Of a stretch of DNA of 42,608 nucleotides, positions 34,587 to 42,608 are shown piece by piece. The notes under the pieces were generated by a model, which saw nothing but the letters and a program-made list of their open reading frames with translations, was not told where the DNA came from and did not search any database. Every line of letters begins with the position of its first letter. The first letter of the stretch is position 1. The DNA lies in NCBI GenBank assembly GCA_016839025.1, contig JADLKK010000010.1, forward strand, positions 1 through 42,608, written 5' to 3'. The DNA is from Proteiniphilum sp. (GTDB taxonomy: Bacteria; Bacteroidota; Bacteroidia; Bacteroidales; Dysgonomonadaceae). The position numbers were made by a program, and so were the translations under genes.

Positions 34587-35954
34587 TTATTTACTGCTGC
34601 CGGGTACCGGCACGGTGAATCCCGACATATCCATCTTGCCGATATTCAGGTCGGCAGGTTTGTAACTTAGAGGTGAAGCGGTCATGGCATCCCATGTGGT
34701 CTGCTGGCCGGTATAGGCCGATTCGCGTCCCATAATGGCAGCCAGGTTGGAGACAGCGGTCTCGGACGCCTGTTCGATTGGTTTGTTGCCGCGGATGCAG
34801 TTGATCAGGTTCACATGCTCCAGCGTATAGGGATTGGTCTGCTGGAAGGTGGCCTTTTCAGCCTCCTCGTCATACTGCCATACCACGTTGCCTGCCATAT
34901 CCCTGATCACATGACCGCCATTGGTGCTCCAGGAGCCTTTGGTGCCCTGGATGAATTCACTTACGTTGTTGGCACATCCATCGATCTGTCGGCACATGCT
35001 GTGCAGGTGGATACCATTCTCCATGGTGAAGTCAATGCTGAAGTTGTCGTATTGATCACCCGTCACGCGACGCTGACGGGAGCCAAAGCCCACTGCACTC
35101 ACCGGCTTCAGGCCGGTGAACCAGGTAAAGACATCGATGTTGTGCACATGTTGTTCCACAATATGGTCGCCTGAAAGCCATTTCCAGTTGACCCAGTCCC
35201 GCACCATGAACTCAAAATCGCTCCATCCCGGCTGGCGATCACGGTACCAGAGCATGCTTTGGTTCCAGTAAACGGCTCCTCCGGTGATCTCTCCAATGGC
35301 GCCGTTCATGATTTGCTTGAATGACTCCACATAGCTGCGCTGGTGGTGGCGCTGTGTACCGGTAACCACGCTCAGATTCTTTGCCTGTGCCTGTTTAGCG
35401 GCGGCAATGATGGTGCGGTACCCGGCAGGATCCACACAGATCGGTTTCTCCAGGAAAGCATGTTTGTTTTTTTCCACCGCATATTTGAAGTGTTCGGCAC
35501 GAAAAAAGGGTGGTGTACAGTCGATCAGCAGATCGATGTCGCTGTCGATCACCTGTTTGTAGGCATCAAGGCCCACGAATCTTTTTTCAGCCGGTATATC
35601 AATATTCTTCTCCGTTTTTAATTTATCTGCCAAACCATCCACTCTGTCCTGGAACACATCGCCCAGAGCCACGATGGTCACACCGTTGGCAGCACTCAAA
35701 AAGTTCATCGCTGCACCCGAACCACGGCCACCGCAGCCCACGACTCCTGCTTTCAACTCCCTACCGTCGGCAGCCAGATCCGGCAGCTCCGGAACATAGT
35801 AAGTTCCCGGTTCTCTCAGGGGTTTGTTACCCGATCCCTTCCCGCTACAGGAGGTCAGCAGTCCCGCGGATCCGGTACCGATTACACCCACCGTACCCGC
35901 TACGGCGGATCTCTTCAAAAACGACCTTCTGGTCAAATTGTTCTCTTTTTTCAT
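34587..35954 (-). CDS. Tat-signal Gfo/Idh/MocA-family oxidoreductase
   Basis: A 455-residue sugar oxidoreductase-like protein. A twin-arginine signal TRRSFLKRS (Arg9-Arg10) is followed by LLTSC (Cys36), a possible lipobox. The Rossmann motif GVVGCGGRGSG is at residues 70-80 and the EKP motif at 169-171, then HNIDVFTWFTG with the expected catalytic His. Export with bound NAD(P) is known for Zymomonas glucose-fructose oxidoreductase, so activity in the periplasm is feasible. It is followed within 13 bp by the TIM-barrel gene and preceded by the tetraheme fusion gene (95-bp gap). Related pairs occur in 3-keto-glycoside pathways; substrate unknown here. Confidence 0.88.
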   Translation of the reverse strand: MKKENNLTRRSFLKRSAVAGTVGVIGTGSAGLLTSCSGKGSGNKPLREPGTYYVPELPDLAADGRELKAGVVGCGGRGSGAAMNFLSAANGVTIVALGDVFQDRVDGLADKLKTEKNIDIPAEKRFVGLDAYKQVIDSDIDLLIDCTPPFFRAEHFKYAVEKNKHAFLEKPICVDPAGYRTIIAAAKQAQAKNLSVVTGTQRHHQRSYVESFKQIMNGAIGEITGGAVYWNQSMLWYRDRQPGWSDFEFMVRDWVNWKWLSGDHIVEQHVHNIDVFTWFTGLKPVSAVGFGSRQRRVTGDQYDNFSIDFTMENGIHLHSMCRQIDGCANNVSEFIQGTKGSWSTNGGHVIRDMAGNVVWQYDEEAEKATFQQTNPYTLEHVNLINCIRGNKPIEQASETAVSNLAAIMGRESAYTGQQTTWDAMTASPLSYKPADLNIGKMDMSGFTVPVPGSSK

Positions 35955-36049
35955 TTCTCAGATTGTTTTAGTATATGTTTGGTTGGTTGATTGTCCATGC
36001 ATGCTGTTGCCCAAGGGTATCGCTGCCTTATCCCTCGACTTCTCAGCCC

Positions 36050-37624
36050 TTAGAACAGCAGTGAGTCAGGTTCACAAACAACGCGGAAGCCGATACCCTT
36101 GATATCGGAGTACCACCAGATGCTCTTGGGTTGCTGCGGGTCGGTTCTGAGCCAATCGTCGTGACGGGTATGATTGCGTGCGGCACTGCGCACGTCAGCT
36201 GCGTCGGAAGAATAGAGTCCACCGCGCACCACCCACTCTTCACCTCCCGTGACCAAGGGGTTTCGGGTGACGCCACTCCGTTTGGCGTATGCCTGCGAAT
36301 CATATTTATCGGCACAATACTCCATCACGTTGCCCGACATGTTTTTCAGTCCAAAGGGATTGGGCAGCACCTGAGAAGGAGGTTGTGTACGGCTGTGGCT
36401 GTTCTTGTTGTAAATGACATAGGCACTGATACTGTCGGTTTTCGGTTGGATGATGTTGCGCAGAAAGCCCTGATCGGAGAAGGCCTTCGGACTACCGGGA
36501 AAGAAATAGGGAGTCTCGGTTCCTCCACGGGCAGCATACTCCCACTCTGCTTCGGTTGGGAGGCGATATCGTTTCCCGGTCTTGGCAGAGAGCCACTGGC
36601 AGAAGGTCTCGGCTGCATAATGGGTCATGGTGATCGCTGGCCGGTCACCCTGCCCCCATCCCTGGTCGGGATAGCCAAAGGGCGAGGTGGGGCCCGAAAT
36701 TGCATCTACCCCCATCACCTTCAGGTTGTTCTCATACACCACCTCGGGTGGCGTACGTCCCTCACTCATTGTCTCGGCATAAAATGCCCAGTACTGATCC
36801 CAGGTGGTCTCTACCTCAGCCATAAAGAAAGGAGTAAGTGACACCATATGTTGTGGAGACTCATCTTCGTTACGGAACGGTTCTTTCTCCGGGCTTCCCA
36901 TCTTGAAGGTACCCCCCTCTATCGCCCTCATCTGGAAGGATACGGTGGTACCGGGAATCTGCTCACGGTAATCGGTGAAGGCATTCACTGGTGTGGCTTC
37001 CTTGAAAAAGAGTGTGCTATCCATATTGTAAGATGCCGACATACCGGGAATACCGGTCATCTGCCCATGGGCATAATCGGGGTTGTAATGCCCCACATCG
37101 AGGTGGCAGCTGATACATTGCAGGTTGAGTTTCTCTGCGTTCTCCTCGTAATAGAGGTGAGCCGTCACCGCATCATCGGTAACGCCTTCCGGAAAAAGAT
37201 TCTGGTGGCACTTCACACAGGATTTGTTGGGTATATATTTGACAGCATGCTCCAACTCCGATTTGCTGTCCCAGTCGAAATCGGTACTGTCCCTGGTGAG
37301 GTACCCCCACAGGTCACGCGCTCCCAGAGCCATTTTGGCTGAATAGTGTTCCCAGGTATTGTCTTTGGGGGGCAGATGGCAGTCCACACAGTTGACCATT
37401 ACCCCGCTTCCGTTGTTGACATGGGTAGAAAGCCGCCAGCTCTCCTCGGCATGAGGATGCACGTGACACATCATGCACGATTCGTTGGTGGAAAAATAGA
37501 CCGATGTCTGGTACAATGCAGCAACAAAAAACATTCCTATGATGACTCCTGTGATCAGGATAAAACCTCTTCTTCCCGATAATCTTTTTTCAGGCCTCCT
37601 GTTCCTTTTGAAAAAACTCGACAT
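36050..37624 (-). CDS. NapC/NrfH-type tetraheme cytochrome fused to an FGE-like (SUMF1) domain
   Basis: A 524-residue fusion. Residues 20-42 are a membrane anchor. Residues 43-200 carry four c-type haem sites: CMMCH (50-54), CVDCH (79-83), CVKCH (136-140) and CISCH (170-174), like the quinol-oxidising NapC/NrfH family. Residues 225-518 are a formylglycine-generating-enzyme-like domain with GGTFKMGS, TWDQYWAFY, YRLPTEAEWEYAARGG, NMSGNVMEYCADKYD and GIGFRVV. The paired cysteines that bind copper in true FGE are missing (the region reads RGGLYSSDAADVRSAAR), so formylglycine formation is unlikely. Both domains face the periplasm. ccsBA lies two genes away on the same strand. Confidence 0.88.
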   Translation of the reverse strand: MSSFFKRNRRPEKRLSGRRGFILITGVIIGMFFVAALYQTSVYFSTNESCMMCHVHPHAEESWRLSTHVNNGSGVMVNCVDCHLPPKDNTWEHYSAKMALGARDLWGYLTRDSTDFDWDSKSELEHAVKYIPNKSCVKCHQNLFPEGVTDDAVTAHLYYEENAEKLNLQCISCHLDVGHYNPDYAHGQMTGIPGMSASYNMDSTLFFKEATPVNAFTDYREQIPGTTVSFQMRAIEGGTFKMGSPEKEPFRNEDESPQHMVSLTPFFMAEVETTWDQYWAFYAETMSEGRTPPEVVYENNLKVMGVDAISGPTSPFGYPDQGWGQGDRPAITMTHYAAETFCQWLSAKTGKRYRLPTEAEWEYAARGGTETPYFFPGSPKAFSDQGFLRNIIQPKTDSISAYVIYNKNSHSRTQPPSQVLPNPFGLKNMSGNVMEYCADKYDSQAYAKRSGVTRNPLVTGGEEWVVRGGLYSSDAADVRSAARNHTRHDDWLRTDPQQPKSIWWYSDIKGIGFRVVCEPDSLLF

Positions 37625-37868
37625 GTTTGTTTCCGATAAGAAATGTGAAATTTCAGCTTTTATCTCAGTTATAAGGCTTATTGGCCATAAAAATACGAAA
37701 TTTTATCTTACTTGAAAAAATTATGCACCAATTACATCTTTCCACCGCTAAAAAGGAGCCCCCCATGTTCAATCCGTGAAATGTATTTTTCACTTCACAT
37801 TCCGGAGGGTTTACGAGAGGGCTACTACTTGTGACACTGGAAGAGCGGCACCGGGAGAACCGAAGAAA

Positions 37869-38891
37869 CTACCGGTTCGATAAGATTTGGCGAGCCTTCT
37901 CAAGAATGGTATCCCTGTTCTTGTCTATATCGCTTTTGAGCATGTCCACCCTGATATCCGGTTCGACACCAAACTCGATGTGCTCCTTGTCGGCATTGAA
38001 CATAGGAGAAGCGGAGAAACGGATCGACCAGCCGTTGGGCAGCTCAGAGGTAAAGGGCAGACCACTGCCACCGCCGGTTCTATCACCAATTACGGTGGCC
38101 TGCAATGCATTTTTCATGATACTGACAAACTCGTTCGTGGCGCTGTAACATCCCCGGTTGGTAAGCACAACTACCGGTTTCTGGTAACGTACCCTGTCAG
38201 AACTATCCACATATTTTGGGAATAATGGGGAAAAATCACTGTGTCTGGGACCAATCTTATGCGAAATATAGCCGATCAGTGTACGCTGGTTAAAGAAACG
38301 GCTGGTAAGTTTTTCCACATTGGTAAGGCTTCCTCCTCCATTGTTTCTCACGTCGATAATGATTCCTTTACAGATTGCCATTCGATCAAGTATCTGATCG
38401 AGACTGCTTTCACTGATATCATTGCTGAAACTACCGTAATATAGGTACCCGATGTTGTCTTCCAGTATTTTGTACCAGATTCCGGAAGCCCGGCTGTAGT
38501 CATTTCCCAGGTAATGTTTCTGCACTTCCGGATCAAAATTGATGGGAAAATCCTCTTGCCATTTCCAATAACGTGTCACATCGTGTGAAGCCACCAGATT
38601 GACATGACCATCCTTCAACTCAGCCAGCATATCGCCCATCAGCTTGAAGAGTGCATCATTCCCGATATTGGAAGTGATGCGCATGCTGTACTTCAGATAG
38701 ACCGCATCCCAATCGATCTCCTTGTATTCAAAGAAGCAGTAATTCCGGTCGAGGATGGTCCACAATGCATCAAAGTTACCCCTGGGGTGATTGTCAAATT
38801 GCATAGTAGGATCGTCACATCCTGGCAGGAAAAGCATGAGGATCAACAAAAACGAACGGGATAATCTGACAGCAGTCATCACAATTCTCAT
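37869..38891 (-). CDS. S41-family protease lipoprotein
   Basis: A 340-residue secreted protein with a lipoprotein signal (LPGC, Cys25). An N-terminal helical region (about residues 35-100) is followed by a tricorn-like S41 core: GIIIDVRNNGGGSLT near 176-190, the nucleophile motif GCYSATNEF with Ser250, and VIGDRTGGGSGLP. No PDZ domain is obvious. The family cleaves C-terminal tails or peptides in the periplasm. The start could be Met1 (38891) or Met5 (38879). It lies 3 bp after rpiB, so it may be co-transcribed with tkt-rpiB. The 244 bp beyond its stop and before the tetraheme gene hold no gene. Confidence 0.87.
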   Translation of the reverse strand: MRIVMTAVRLSRSFLLILMLFLPGCDDPTMQFDNHPRGNFDALWTILDRNYCFFEYKEIDWDAVYLKYSMRITSNIGNDALFKLMGDMLAELKDGHVNLVASHDVTRYWKWQEDFPINFDPEVQKHYLGNDYSRASGIWYKILEDNIGYLYYGSFSNDISESSLDQILDRMAICKGIIIDVRNNGGGSLTNVEKLTSRFFNQRTLIGYISHKIGPRHSDFSPLFPKYVDSSDRVRYQKPVVVLTNRGCYSATNEFVSIMKNALQATVIGDRTGGGSGLPFTSELPNGWSIRFSASPMFNADKEHIEFGVEPDIRVDMLKSDIDKNRDTILEKARQILSNR

Positions 38892-38894
38892 TAG

Positions 38895-39350
38895 TTAACC
38901 ACAGGGAATTTTCCCGATTCTTCTCTCATGTCGTCCTCCTTCAAAGGGAGTGTTCAGGAAGGTGACCAGGATCTCGTAAGCCTCCTCCTGGTTCAGGTAA
39001 CGTCCTGGCAACGATAGAATATTGGCATCGTTGTGTGCTCTCGCGAGATAGGCGAGCTCTTTATTCCAACAGAGGGCAGCACGGATACCCTGGTGTTTAT
39101 TGACTGTCATGCTGATACCATTTCCGGTACCACAAATGGTAATGCCCGGATAGCACGCTCCGCTCTCCACAGCTGTGGCCAGGGGATGTGCATAATCGGC
39201 ATAGTCACTGCTTTCAGTGGAGTAAGCCCCAAAGTCTTCATAAGGAATTCCCTTCTCTTCGAAGATACCGATCAGGAACTGTTTCAACTCATATCCTGCA
39301 TGATCAGAAGCAATACCGATAGGCTTTTCAGCATTTGTGAAGAACGGCAT
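38895..39350 (-). CDS. rpiB: Ribose-5-phosphate isomerase B
   Basis: A 151-residue enzyme that interconverts ribose 5-phosphate and ribulose 5-phosphate. Family marks are GIASDHAGYELK (residues 12-23), the active-site CGTGNGISMTVNKHQGIRAALC (Cys73, base near 73), and ARAHNDANILSLPGRY. Length is normal. It follows tkt after 19 bp, a sensible pairing in the non-oxidative pentose phosphate pathway. Confidence 0.95.
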   Translation of the reverse strand: MPFFTNAEKPIGIASDHAGYELKQFLIGIFEEKGIPYEDFGAYSTESSDYADYAHPLATAVESGACYPGITICGTGNGISMTVNKHQGIRAALCWNKELAYLARAHNDANILSLPGRYLNQEEAYEILVTFLNTPFEGGRHERRIGKIPCG

Positions 39351-39369
39351 AACTTTTTCCTTTCAATTG

Positions 39370-41394
39370 TTACAGCAGCTTTTTCACCTGCTCATAGACA
39401 TTCTTACCGGTATACCCGAGCTTCTCATCCAGCACCGTGTAAGGAGCCGAATAGCCGAAAGAGCTCATCCCCCATACAGCACCATCAGCACCGACCAGAC
39501 CTTCGAGGGTCACCGGAAGCCCGGCAGTAAGGCCAAACTTCCTGCACTTTTCCGGCAATACCGATTCCTGATACGCTTTTGGTTGTGACCGGAAAAGGCC
39601 CTCGGAGGGTACGGAAACAATGCGCACCCTTACACCCTCGGCACGGAGCAGTTTCGCTCCTTCCACCAATGTGGAAACCTCTGAACCGGAGGCGAGCAGG
39701 ATCACATCGAAGTTCTCTTCATCCTGTACCACGTAGGCTCCTTTTTCAGCATGCAGTGCGGCCTCATATCGCAATCCCTCAGCGGGCAGATCCGTGACAT
39801 TCTGACGGGAGAGGATCAGTCCGGTAGGTGTATCTTTGTTCTCTAAGGCCATCTTCCAGGCCACAGTGGTCTCATTGGCATCTGCGGGACGCAGCACCAG
39901 CATGGCGTTCTGTCCATGATGGTTCTGCAGTTTCTCCAGCAAGCGGATCTGCGCTTCCTGCTCCACCGGCTGATGGGTCGGCCCATCCTCACCCACACGA
40001 AAAGCATCATGTGTCCAGATAAAGATCACCGGCGTCTGCATCAGTGCCGCCACACGGATCGAAGGTTTCATATAGTCGGAGAAGACAAAGAAGGTACCAC
40101 AGGCGGGTATGACTCCTCCATGAAGGCCCATTCCGATAGCAAGACAGGACATGGTAAACTCGGAAACCCCCGCCTGCAGGAAAGCTCCGGAGAAATCGCC
40201 CCGGGTCAAAGCTTTTGTATGCTTCAGAAAACCATCGGTTTTATCGGAGTTCGAGAGGTCGGCCGATGCAACCAGCATGTTCTCCACCTGTTGTGCCAGT
40301 GTGGAGAGAACAGTTGCTGAGGCGGCGCGGGTAGCCACTCCCTCTTTCTGCCTGATGCTGCTCCAGTCAATTGCCGGCAGCTCTCCTGCAAACCATCGGC
40401 GCCTCTTCTCAGCCAGTTCCGGATGGGTCTCGGCCCAGTTCTGCAGTTTAGCTTTTTTGAGAGCTACTATTTTCTCCAGTTCCTCTCTTCTTTTCGCATA
40501 GAGTGTCTCCGTTTCGGGGAAGATAACAAAGGGATTCTCCGGGTCTCCTCCCAGATTTTTCACGGTCTGAGGAAAATCAGCTCCGGCAGCACTCAATGGT
40601 TGACCATGTGTGGAGACCTGGCATTCATACGAACTGCAGTCGGCAGCGAGAGCTCCCTTACCCATCACGGTATTCCCGATAATCAGTGTCGGTTTATCCT
40701 TTTCGGCTTTTGCTTCAGTGAGTGCTTTACGGATCTCGTCCACATTGTTGCCATCGATGGAGATCACCCGCCAGTTCCAAGCTTCATACTTTCTGGCTAC
40801 ATCCTCACTGGTCACCTCATCAGTAGTGGTGGAAAGCTGGATATTGTTGGAATCATAGAACATAATCAGGTTGCCTAGTCCCAGATGACCCGCAATACGC
40901 CCCACTCCCTGTGATATCTCCTCCTGGATACCGCCATCGGAGATGAAGCTATAAATAGTATGATCCATACCCTCTCCCAGCCTTGCTTCCAGAAAACGTG
41001 CCGCAATGGCTGCGCCGGCAGCATAGGCATGTCCCTGACCCAGGGGGCCTGAAGTGTTCTCAATGCCCCTGTTGCGATCTATTTCGGGATGTCCCGGAGT
41101 GGGGCTACCCCACTGGCGGAAGCTTTTCAGCTCCTCCAGTGTAAACTTACCGCTTACACAGAGTACCGAGTAGAGCATGGGGGACATGTGTCCCGGATCA
41201 AGGAAGAAGCGGTCCCTTGACTCCCACAAGGGATTCTCCGGATCATATTCCAGGAACTCAGAGAAAAGGACATTGATAAAGTCTGCCCCTCCCATGGCAC
41301 CACCGGGGTGTCCCGACTTTGCCTTTTCCACCATCGACGCTGACAAAATGCGGATATTGTCAGCTGCTCTGTTCATCATTGCAGTATCGTTCAT
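39370..41394 (-). CDS. tkt: Transketolase
   Basis: A 674-residue thiamine diphosphate enzyme that moves two-carbon units between sugar phosphates. The N-terminal half has SGHPGGAMGGADF, GPLGQGHAYAAG and the cofactor motif SDGGIQEEISQG (canonical GDG reads SDG) with DSNNIQL; the middle domain has MGLHGGVIPACGTFFVFSDYMKPSIR and WTHDAFRVGEDGPTHQPVEQ. Length is normal. It heads the tkt-rpiB-S41 group. The start ATG at 41392-41394 is chosen as the first Met before a conserved ADNIRILSASMVEKA. Confidence 0.96.
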   Translation of the reverse strand: MNDTAMMNRAADNIRILSASMVEKAKSGHPGGAMGGADFINVLFSEFLEYDPENPLWESRDRFFLDPGHMSPMLYSVLCVSGKFTLEELKSFRQWGSPTPGHPEIDRNRGIENTSGPLGQGHAYAAGAAIAARFLEARLGEGMDHTIYSFISDGGIQEEISQGVGRIAGHLGLGNLIMFYDSNNIQLSTTTDEVTSEDVARKYEAWNWRVISIDGNNVDEIRKALTEAKAEKDKPTLIIGNTVMGKGALAADCSSYECQVSTHGQPLSAAGADFPQTVKNLGGDPENPFVIFPETETLYAKRREELEKIVALKKAKLQNWAETHPELAEKRRRWFAGELPAIDWSSIRQKEGVATRAASATVLSTLAQQVENMLVASADLSNSDKTDGFLKHTKALTRGDFSGAFLQAGVSEFTMSCLAIGMGLHGGVIPACGTFFVFSDYMKPSIRVAALMQTPVIFIWTHDAFRVGEDGPTHQPVEQEAQIRLLEKLQNHHGQNAMLVLRPADANETTVAWKMALENKDTPTGLILSRQNVTDLPAEGLRYEAALHAEKGAYVVQDEENFDVILLASGSEVSTLVEGAKLLRAEGVRVRIVSVPSEGLFRSQPKAYQESVLPEKCRKFGLTAGLPVTLEGLVGADGAVWGMSSFGYSAPYTVLDEKLGYTGKNVYEQVKKLL

Positions 41395-41779
41395 ATTTTA
41401 TGGATAATTAAATTTTGTAATTGCTACCTGACGATTGACCCCGACAGTATTGTACACTGTGGAAATGGATGAATTGCAAAGATAATATTTTTTTGAAACC
41501 AACCCCCTTAAATCATTGATATGTTTTCTGTAACAATGGGACTTTTCACCAGACAATGTGGAATATATTCCTGCCATAAGCGGAAAAAAGCGATTAAATT
41601 GCTACTTTTACGGTTCACAAGGTTTGGTGATTGGTTTGGGATGCGAAGCTAATTCGTTACCGTATTCGCATGTCGATACGATAACGGGGTTTACATTCGA
41701 AGTTCAAGCTTTGAGATTCAAAGAGTATGAACCATGAACCAGAAATCACATACAGCTGCACGCTAAATCCTCAACCCAT
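41395..41779. other. Divergent intergenic region between tkt and the methyltransferase gene
   Basis: These 385 bases hold no credible gene. On the minus strand TATCTTTG at 41484-41477 is a probable tkt -7 box. On the plus strand TACTTTTA at 41603-41610 is a weak -7 candidate for the methyltransferase. ATGCGAA and TTCGCAT around 41641-41673 can pair. The last 90 bases carry degenerate GTTCAA/TTCAAAG/GAACCATGAACC words like those near 31036. Confidence 0.6.
41477..41484 (-). promoter_or_regulatory. -7 box of tkt
   Basis: TATCTTTG, exact to TAnnTTTG and followed by GCAA, sits about 85 bases before the tkt start. The nearest TTG upstream is only 15 bases away, so the -33 element is uncertain. 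Confidence 0.4.
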
Positions 41780-42535
41780 ATGAGTCTGAGCAAAAATAGA
41801 ATCAAATATATCCGGTCACTGAAGGAGAAGAAATTCCGGAATGAACACCGAACTTTTGTTGCGGAAGGAGCCAAGCTGGTGAGCGATCTTCTTGCTACCT
41901 GCCGTTGCCAGTTTCTTGCGGCACTTCCGGAGATCCTCGCTGCATATCCCGGCATGAAAGCAGATGAAATGGTTGCAGCAAGTGAAGGCGAGCTGGCGAA
42001 AGCTACCTTTTTAAAAACAGCGCCTCAGGTGATTGCCGTTTTCTATCAGCCGGATCTTGCGGACAAACCATTGCCGTTGCACGGGAGATTGACTCTTGCA
42101 CTCGATGGGGTACAGGATCCCGGCAATGTAGGCACCATCATCCGCATTGCCGACTGGTTCGGCATTGACCAGATTCTCTGTTCGCCGGAGACCGCTGATA
42201 TCTACAATCCCAAAACGGTACAGGCCAGCATGGGTGCCATCGCCCGTGTAAGAACTTTCTACGGGCAACTACCCTCTTTGTTATCCGGACAAGGCGATCT
42301 GCCTCTCTACGGCACCTTTCTCGAAGGTGCCAGCATCTATAGCGAACCCCTCACAACGGAAGGGGTGATTGTATTGGGCAGTGAAGGAAAAGGAATCAGC
42401 GAGGCGACGGAACGGCTGATCAACCGGAGACTGTTCATTCCGGGCCATCCGGCAGGAGAAGTTGCATCGGAATCTCTGAATGTGGCTGCAGCCGCCGCAG
42501 TGGTATGTGCATTCTTCCGACGCACGAAGGCATAA
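41780..42535 (+). CDS. SpoU/TrmH-family RNA 2'-O-methyltransferase
   Basis: A 251-residue SPOUT enzyme that methylates a ribose 2'-OH in rRNA or tRNA. The N-terminal substrate-binding domain starts SKNRIKYIRSLKEKKFRNEH and has FVAEGAKLV. The C-terminal knot has motif 1 (DPGNVGTIIRIADWFGID, about residues 113-130), motif 2 (VIVLGSEGKGIS, near 190) and motif 3 (LFIPGHPAGEVASESLNVAAAAA). The target nucleotide cannot be read from the sequence. The stop codon TAA coincides with the end of a group II intron on the other strand. Confidence 0.9.
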   Translation: MSLSKNRIKYIRSLKEKKFRNEHRTFVAEGAKLVSDLLATCRCQFLAALPEILAAYPGMKADEMVAASEGELAKATFLKTAPQVIAVFYQPDLADKPLPLHGRLTLALDGVQDPGNVGTIIRIADWFGIDQILCSPETADIYNPKTVQASMGAIARVRTFYGQLPSLLSGQGDLPLYGTFLEGASIYSEPLTTEGVIVLGSEGKGISEATERLINRRLFIPGHPAGEVASESLNVAAAAAVVCAFFRRTKA

Positions 42536-42608
42536 TCGAGTAGGTAGGGGGATTACTCCCCCGCCCTCTCACACCACCGTGCATGCTTTCGCACACGGCG
42601 GTTTCTTT
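42535..42608 (-). mobile_element. 3' end of a group II intron (domains V and VI), rest beyond the window
   Basis: On the minus strand, 42602-42573 folds as domain V: a 9-bp lower helix ACCGCCGTG/CACGGTGGT holding a CGC triad with the usual G-U pair, a 2-base bulge TG, and an upper helix TGC/GCA closed by a GAAA tetraloop. Next, 42568-42535 folds as domain VI: GAG and AGG pair with CTC and CCT around GGGGG/CCCCC, leaving one unpaired A (42541) seven bases from a 3' end in AT. The upper helix of domain V is 3 bp instead of the usual 5. The reverse transcriptase gene, if any, is outside. Confidence 0.75.

Noticed and set aside
33851-34670. Plus-strand open frames opposite the Tat-signal TIM-barrel gene.
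   Set aside because: Antisense shadows; the minus-strand frames have Tat signals and clear fold motifs.
36050-37624. SUMF1 domain as a true formylglycine-generating enzyme for sulfatases.
   Set aside because: The copper-binding cysteine pair is missing and no sulfatase gene is in the window.

Overview
The window looks like chromosomal DNA of a Bacteroidota bacterium, most likely of order Bacteroidales (my guess is the Dysgonomonadaceae, e.g. a Proteiniphilum/Petrimonas-like organism; this is inference). The reasons are: SprA/Sov, the giant type IX secretion translocon, directly downstream of ruvA; a TamB-TamL pair with TamL as a lipoprotein; the RprX/RprY two-component system; a ResB-CcsA fusion; and several promoters of the Bacteroidetes form TTG-N19-21-TAnnTTTG with little Shine-Dalgarno sequence.

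Layout. 1-1302 (minus): an arsR-arsF-arsG-type arsenical resistance operon, cut by the left edge, with a promoter/operator built from two 17-bp repeats. 1451-3217 (minus): a small membrane protein, a winged-helix regulator and a DUF4153 membrane protein. 3290-3784 (minus): a conserved protein of unknown function. 3932-10663 (minus): tamB then tamL, for outer-membrane protein or lipid assembly. 10761-12005 (minus): a divergent QueA-family protein. 12160-14322 (plus): a DUF2027-Smr protein, an LEA14-like lipoprotein and an ArgR-type regulator, converging with an acyl-ACP thioesterase (14317-15066, minus).

15140-25620 (plus): a good promoter, a short reading frame that begins like L-serine dehydratase, then ruvA, sprA and rprX-rprY, ending in a strong terminator. 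25667-29960 (plus): a CDP-alcohol phosphatidyltransferase, yicC, gmk, an exported esterase-like hydrolase and a BASS-family transporter.

29993-37624 (minus): a redox-flavoured region with two Gfo/Idh/MocA oxidoreductases (one with a Tat signal), a Tat-signal TIM-barrel isomerase-like protein, the CcsBA cytochrome c maturation protein, and a tetraheme cytochrome fused to a formylglycine-generating-enzyme-like domain. 37869-41394 (minus): tkt, rpiB and an S41 protease lipoprotein. 41780-42535 (plus): an SpoU-family rRNA/tRNA methyltransferase. Its stop codon abuts the 3' end of a group II intron (domains V and VI recognisable on the minus strand) that runs off the right edge.

Most of the window is ordinary housekeeping and envelope biogenesis. 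The parts most worth a second look are the tetraheme/FGE-like fusion and its Tat-exported neighbours, the intron end inside a stop codon, the serine-dehydratase-like stub in front of ruvA, the ArgR with an altered effector-pocket motif, and the ars promoter in which operator repeats double as promoter elements.
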